Shown: one piece after another, positions 58,510 to 64,000 of the stretch | How positions within the stretch are numbered: the stretch's first letter is position 1 | Layout of the letters: each line of letters opens with the position of its first letter | Origin: Miscanthus floridulus | Taxonomy: Eukaryota; Streptophyta; Magnoliopsida; Poales; Poaceae | DNA length: 64,000 bases | Direction of reading: 5' to 3' | Assembly (NCBI RefSeq): GCF_019320115.1 | Contig: NC_089598.1 | Coordinates: 32,941,983 to 33,005,982 of the forward strand | Made by a program: the position numbers and the translations under genes | Notes under the pieces: model-generated | What the model saw: the letters and a program-made list of their open reading frames with translations, nothing else | The model's database searches: none | Told to the model about the DNA's origin: nothing

Positions 58510-59640
58510 TTAGGACCGGCATGTCCCCATACACCGTGCACGGGAACTGCTAGTGAAACTGCTCATAGGGCTCCAGGTGGCGGGCGAGGCCGGCATATAC
58601 CACTTGATCAAGACCCGCTCCACCGGATGATCAACTGAGGTCCTGCGGCATTGCAGAATTTCTTCAGGGACCTGAAACTCAACGCCAGAGGAAGGTAAGG
58701 CTGATGTTACCGGCTCGTTGCCATGAGACTTCTTGAGCTGGGAGACATGGAAGACCGGGTGAACTTGTGAAGTAGCAGGCAACGCCAATTTATATGCTAC
58801 AACCCCGACTTGAGCTTCTATCTTGTATGGCCCAAAGAATATGAAGGCAAAGTTTCTGATTGGAACGCCGATCAACTAACGCTGAGTCTAAGGTAGTAAT
58901 TTCAAAAAGACCTAATCTCTAACCTAGAATGTGCGTTCAGAACGATTCTTGTCCGATTGCTTTTTCATTCTTGCCTAAGCACGGAGCAGGTGTTGGCGAA
59001 CAAGATCTTGCATAAATGATCTTTCTGACAGCCACTCATTAAGATCAAGAACAACAGCACCGACAACATGAGGAGATAATCCAAGATGACGAGGACTGTA
59101 TCCATATAAAGCATCTAATGGTGTTCTGCAAAGAGCTGAGTGGAAACTTGAGTTATACCAGAATTCAGCCAGGGAGACCATTGCTTCAATTTTGTTGGGC
59201 ATGCATGAACAAAGCAACGCAAATACGTCTCAAGACACTGATTCATATGTTTTGTTTGGCCGTCAGTCTGCGGATGATAAGTAGTGTTGTAACACAATTC
59301 AGTGCCACCTAATTGAAACAGTTGTTTCCATAAAGCACTTGTGAAAATCTTATCTCTCTCAGAGATGATGGCTGATGGGAGACCATGTAAATGGTACACT
59401 TGATCCATAAAGAGCCAGGCAACTGTCTGAGCAGTAAATGGGTGATGCAGTGGCAAGAAGTGGCCAAATTTTGTGAATTTATCCATCACAACCAGAATGG
59501 TATTAGATGAACTAGATGGAGGTAGAGCTTCAACAAAGTCTATTGAAATAATATCCCAAGCAACTGTAGGAACAGGTAATGGCTGGAGCAAACCTAGGTA
59601 CTTGCTCCTATCTGGTTTAGCCTGTTGACAAGTGACACAG
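58510..59640 (-). pseudogene. Integrase fragment of the Reina-like element
   Basis: It begins at the last zinc-finger pair (CVTCQQAKPDRSKYLGLLQP) and runs through SIDFVEALPPSSSSNTILVV. The second catalytic region reads IISERDKIFTS, where SDRD is usual. The third reads QTDGQTKHMNQCLE, where Glu replaces the Lys in normal members. The C-terminal tail is at 58510-58875 (VHPVFHVSQLKKSHG, then VERVLIKW, chromodomain-like). Frame changes at about 59115 and 58900 break it. With two catalytic positions changed it would be inactive. Confidence 0.83.
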
Positions 59641-60935
59641 TGTCATGACCCAAAGTCGTTCCAAATAAAATCCTCTAATAGAAATCCTTTGAAATAATCC
59701 AACAAAGGTTTTCAAGCTCTCAATTATAGCTTTATCAACTCATAGCTTTCTCTACTAGGACAAGGACTCCAAATTCATCGCTCAATTGTTTTACATCCCT
59801 CCAATCAACCGAAGTCAACGCCGATCAAACTAAGTCAATATTGAGAGAATGTTCTCTGAGGGATGCTAATCATTGTTCCTAATCTCTTCATAAGTGATAG
59901 TCTATCTATGGGACATAAAGATTGGCCCCAATGCCAAAATCCCACTCTCCAAATCAATTTCTCAAAATCAAGGAGTCAGCGCAAGGTTCCGCCATATCCG
60001 GCAGACTGTCCGTCATTTCATAGAGATAGCAGAATAAGTGGAGACTGAGTTGTTTTCCACTCACTGGTATGGCCCACATGTCAGCACATGAATGAGATAT
60101 TCTTCAGTTGCTGAGCCTTAGCCACTCATCCTCTCATTTCACTCACTCCCTCTCTCTCTCTCTCTTTAGAATAAGAACAAGAGCAAGGAAAGGATGAACT
60201 AGTGTGAGAAAGTGGAGAAGGAGAAGGGATGAGAAATCAAGGGAGGAAAGGGCAGCAAGATCAGCCCAAGATCAAGACCATGAGCCCCTTCATTTCCATC
60301 ATCTCATGGTTAGCTCAAGAGCTCTCTCTTCTCATTTTCTTGAGCTCAATCCCCAAACCCTAACTCAAGTTTCTCTCCATGCATGATTGGATCATGAGGT
60401 TTGGAAGTTGTTCCATCATCCCAAGAGTAAGATCAAGAGTTGCTACAACTCAATCCTCTCACATTTTCTCTAATCTCTCTCTCGTATGGATTTTATGGAA
60501 TTTTTGCAAGAATCGTCAAATCCATCTCTATGGCTTGGAAGCAAGGTTGTCCAAGGTCTTATCTTCAATCTTGGTGGCAAGGAACCCACCAAGTCTCAGA
60601 GCTAAGTTGCCATGCCCAATTTCAAGAATTAATCCTCAAGTTATCAAAATTTTAGTTTAAATTCCAACCCACTAGTTGCACTTGATAACCATAGTTCAAA
60701 ACCTAGCCATAATAAGCCTATCATGTCACCAAAAAACCATGGAAGTATCTTGCACATGCATAGTGAAAACCCATCCTAAAACTAGAATTTGATCAAGCTC
60801 AAAACCAAGAACATAGGTTTTGTTGACCTACCGACGGAGGGTCTGTCATTTGTGTCGGAGGGTCCGTCAAATCTTGCACTTAGCAAAACTCACACCCAAA
60901 GCACTTACACCCTCTCTGAGTAAAATGGCGGAGTG
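59641..60935 (+). repeat. Gypsy-type LTR fragment
   Basis: It starts abruptly with TGTCATGACCCAAAG, an LTR-like start, exactly where the integrase fragment is cut. It includes a CT-repeat (60147-60166) and a long AT-rich leader-like part. It has no ORF with family features. It is cut by the SIRE LTR at 60936. LTR identity is inferred from the start signature only. Confidence 0.45.
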
Positions 60936-62536
60936 TGAAAGGTCCTTGTTTGGTTTTGGTAATTGAGCAACAACCTTAGGTGGACTAATATGTGTTTGAG
61001 TGAGATACATAGGTGATTAGTCCACAAGCACATGTGTGTGAGCAATACTTGCCATGGAGGTGAAATGGCTTGGACTTGTTGTAAAGCTTACACATGTGGT
61101 GATGAAGGAGCTCATTACATATTAGACATGACATGGAGTCATGTGATCAAGGTGGAAAAGATCAAGACAAGACTTGGCTCGACGGACCGGTTGCAAGCGT
61201 GAAGGGCAAGTTGAGTAATGACTTGGCGCCGATGGACCGAGGCAACGATGACGAGCAAGTGAAGTCAAGATCGATGAACCAATAAGGTCACGTGATGATA
61301 TGAAGTAGATCATATCATTTGTTGATCAAGGTTGGTGCATGTGTTGCATCAACATTGGAGGAGATGGAATGGAATGTGCAAGGCAAAGGTATAACCTAGG
61401 GCATTTTATTTCACCGGTCATAGGTGAGTAGAGAAGTTTATGACCGGGTTTAGGATAGATGACTGTACTATTAAGAGGGGCAAACTTGTTTGCATATCGG
61501 TCATCTAGTGCCACTTGAGTGATCTAACTTTGCATGTGTTAGGATCGAGTGGCGTGGTGAAAAGAGTGCTAATCCTTTAGAAAAATGTTTGTGAAAAGCT
61601 AACACACATGCACATGGTGGTGTACATTTGATGGTGTTAGCACATTTGCAAAGGTGAAGAGGAGGCGAAACCAGGCTCAGGGTGCTGCCTGGGTGGCACC
61701 GCCACCCCCTGTCCGATGCACCACCACCCCAATGGCAGTGACTGGCTAGAGAAGGCCGAGAGCAGTGTGTTGGGGCTGGCACCATCCTACCATGTCCAGT
61801 GGCACCACGACCCCTACGGTAGTGCCCATCTGACCTCGGTTCAGAGCAGGAGAGAAAGGGCGATCACCGCCCCGACTGGTGTGCACCACCGTGGTGATGG
61901 CGGTGGCACAGCTAGGGGTTGTCCGGTGGCACTGACACTTTTTACTCGAGGCTGGCTGTTTCGGTGGTTAAGCGAGGGGGTCACCGCCATGGTGACGACA
62001 GTGCACCGCCCTAAAATTCTAGAGGATGGGAATCTCGAGGAGTTGGCTCGGTGGTCACCGCCACCCCTATGGTGGAGGTGACCAAGACCCCAACGCTAAG
62101 TGAAGTAGCCGTTGGAATTCGATCGTTGGGAGAGGCACCGCCGTGTCCGATGCCAAGCACCACCGTGTCCAGTGCCCTCGCAGAAACCAGCAGCTTTGCT
62201 CCAACGACTCTATTTGGCTTGGGGGCTATAAATAGAGGTGGAGCTCAGGCTTAGGCTAGTTGTTGAGCACCATTGAGCCTTGGTAGCTTGTGTAGGTGTG
62301 CTTGGGAGTCCTCTAACTCACTTGTGCTTGATAATGATCATTCGATCGAGTGAGTGAGCGATTTTAGTGCGATTGAATCATGAGGTTGCATCGAGTGGCA
62401 CTAGGTGATCGTGTTGCAATGTGGTGATGCTTGTTACTCTTGGAGGTTACCACCTCCTAGATAGCTTGGTGGCTTGTGACTCTGTTGAAGCACACAAGAA
62501 GATTGTGCGGTGCTCTAGAGGAGGTTTTCTGAGGGG
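60936..62536 (+). repeat. SIRE-type LTR, truncated on the right
   Basis: It starts TGAAAGGTCCTTGTTTGG and follows the family order (GGTGATTAGTCC, TATTAAGAGGGG, GTTACTCTTGGAGG). It stops at GAGGTTTTCTGAGGGG, where another LTR begins. The ORF at 61716-62081 is in its GC-rich part and is not supported. Confidence 0.75.
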
Positions 62537-64000
62537 TGAAAGCATCTAGGCCCCTAGTTGGGTTTTGATGATTAATGATGACACGAGATTACTATGACTA
62601 ACGTGTGTTTTGCAGAGGTAATTTGAGTTAGGTCATGGTAATGGAAATTGATTGGGCAATCATGGTTGTCATGTCCATGTCTATGGAAATCGTTTCAGTT
62701 TTCAAAGAATGGACGACAAGGTTAAGGACGAACTAGTTCTAAATGTTGTTTGGTGTTGGAGAGACACTTAGAGTAGTTTAGGACTTTGTTTTTCATTTGG
62801 CCATACTGTTAAGGGGGATATGGACAAGTAGCTTAACCTAGGTGAGTCTAATAGATTAGGTGTGGTGCACACTTGTCAAACTTAGCACTAGGTAGCTCAG
62901 GAATAGCCCTAAGATTGATAGAAGTCAACTTCATTCACAAAGAATTTTGAATTGGAAGTGAATGGAGAGTTAAATAACTGATCGGACGCTAGTTTGGTTG
63001 TGACCGAACGTAGTTTGGAGAGTCCGGTCAGTTCATTTGATCAGCAACAGCTGTCAGAGTGTGACCGGACGCTAGATACCAGATCTCATCGGACACGACG
63101 CTAGCCATATCTGTAGCAGCATGGATAGGCTATTGACCATGGACCGAACGTTGAACAGAGAAGCGACTGGACTATGGGTGCCAGCATCTGGCCAACATCA
63201 GTAAGGTTCCAGAGAGGGTTTTTGATGACCGGACGCGTCCGGTGGGTGCTGACCGGACATAGGCCAGAGTCTGATCAGAGCAAATGGCTCTTTCTAACAC
63301 GCTAACGTATTACACTGACCGGTGCGTCCGGTCACCTTGATCGGAGCATCCAGTCACCCCGATACTCGCTGAGTTAGACCTCAACCGTTATGTTTTGAAT
63401 GGGGGGTATAAATACTTATCCCACTCGTCCATTTGAGGTCTCTTGTCCATTTATTTAGCTGAGAAACACCTTTGGAGTGCAAGAGAGAGCAAGAGCCTAG
63501 TAGGATGATTGAGATTTGATAATCCAAGATTAAGGACCTCATTAGTGCATAAGGAGTAGCAAGTGTGCATCCACCTTACTCATTAGGCTTGTCTTGGTCA
63601 AGTGAGAGTTTATGTTTGTTACTCTTAGTGATCGCCATCACCTAGATGGCTCGATGGTGATTGAGAGCTTGGTGATCATTCAGCGGAGCTTGTGGATGAC
63701 CCAAGTCACTTTGTGAGCGGTTGTGGGTGATTCACTATGATGGAGTGTCAAAGAATCGGCCCGTAGAGAGCACTTGATCCTTGAGCGGATCAAGGGGGAG
63801 CTACACCCTTGTGCGGGTGCTCCAACGAGGACTAGTGGGGAGTGGTGACTCTCTGATACCTCAGAAAAACATCATCGTGTTCCTTTCCCTCTCTTTACTT
63901 TGAGCATTTATATTTGAGCAATTCATTTTATGTCTTTACATTCCTAGAATTGCCATGCTAGAGTAGGATTGAAACCTAGGATACAAAACTTTTATATGGA
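62537..64000 (+). repeat. SIRE-type LTR of another subfamily, runs off the window
   Basis: It starts TGAAAGCATCTAGGCCCCTAG directly after GGGG. It has the GACCGGACGC/GTCCGGTC cluster (about 62980-63360) and the GTTACTCTTAGTG block near 63615. The right end and any internal region lie beyond 64000. It may be an insertion into the preceding LTR. Confidence 0.72.

Larger units (their letters stand above)
58239..59640 (-). mobile_element. Chromovirus (Reina-like) fragment: short LTR plus integrase
   Basis: A 260-bp LTR (58239-58498) reads TGTTAACACAG...TTGCTAACA on the minus strand. It is preceded by the purine tract TAAGAGGGAGGGAATG. The integrase end follows on the minus strand up to an abrupt border at 59640. 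Short LTRs with a chromovirus-type integrase tail suggest the Reina lineage; this is an inference. Confidence 0.78.

Overview
This window reads as plant nuclear DNA from a grass. An Andropogoneae species (sorghum, Miscanthus or sugarcane type) is my inference from the retrotransposon families and the GC-rich first exon. There are no bacterial-type operons. There is one recognisable host gene; nearly everything else is LTR retrotransposon, much of it nested and decayed.

Region 1 (1-33333) is one stack of nested elements. The outermost layer is the right half of a Tat/Retand-type Ty3-gypsy element. It has tandem repeats (1-1980), an extra ORF lying antisense to the element, and a 3' LTR (32060-33333). 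It is interrupted twice. A 4954-bp gypsy element that kept only gag and protease sits at 3285-8238, with two 811-bp LTRs and the target duplication ATGAC. A SIRE-type Copia element sits at 8302-29121. The SIRE 5' LTR is itself split by a 15975-bp chromovirus (Tekay-like) at 8621-24595, on the minus strand, with 4.6-kb LTRs and the target duplication AAATG. The antisense ORF therefore lies in three pieces: 1982-3284, 8239-8301 and 29127-31226.

Region 2 (33334-44718) holds unassigned repeat DNA with two short-repeat arrays (33334-35274), a SIRE LTR (35275-37212), a minus-strand gag-only SIRE element (37213-43386) that has lost one end, and a fragment of a Tekay-type LTR (43387-44718).

Region 3 (44719-58238) is the host gene, on the minus strand. 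It has twelve coding exons and encodes 671 residues: an N-terminal membrane anchor, an SMP lipid-binding domain, one C2 domain and a serine-rich basic tail. It is the grass counterpart of Arabidopsis NTMC2T6 (At1g53590 group), an extended-synaptotagmin-like protein. All splice junctions keep the frame and I see no break. Its introns hold two tRNA-derived SINEs, a decayed Copia element, a Tourist-like MITE and other repeats.

Region 4 (58239-64000) returns to retroelement fragments: a short-LTR chromovirus with an integrase remnant, a gypsy LTR fragment and two SIRE-type LTRs, the last running off the window. I found no rRNA, true tRNA, CRISPR array or second intact host gene.
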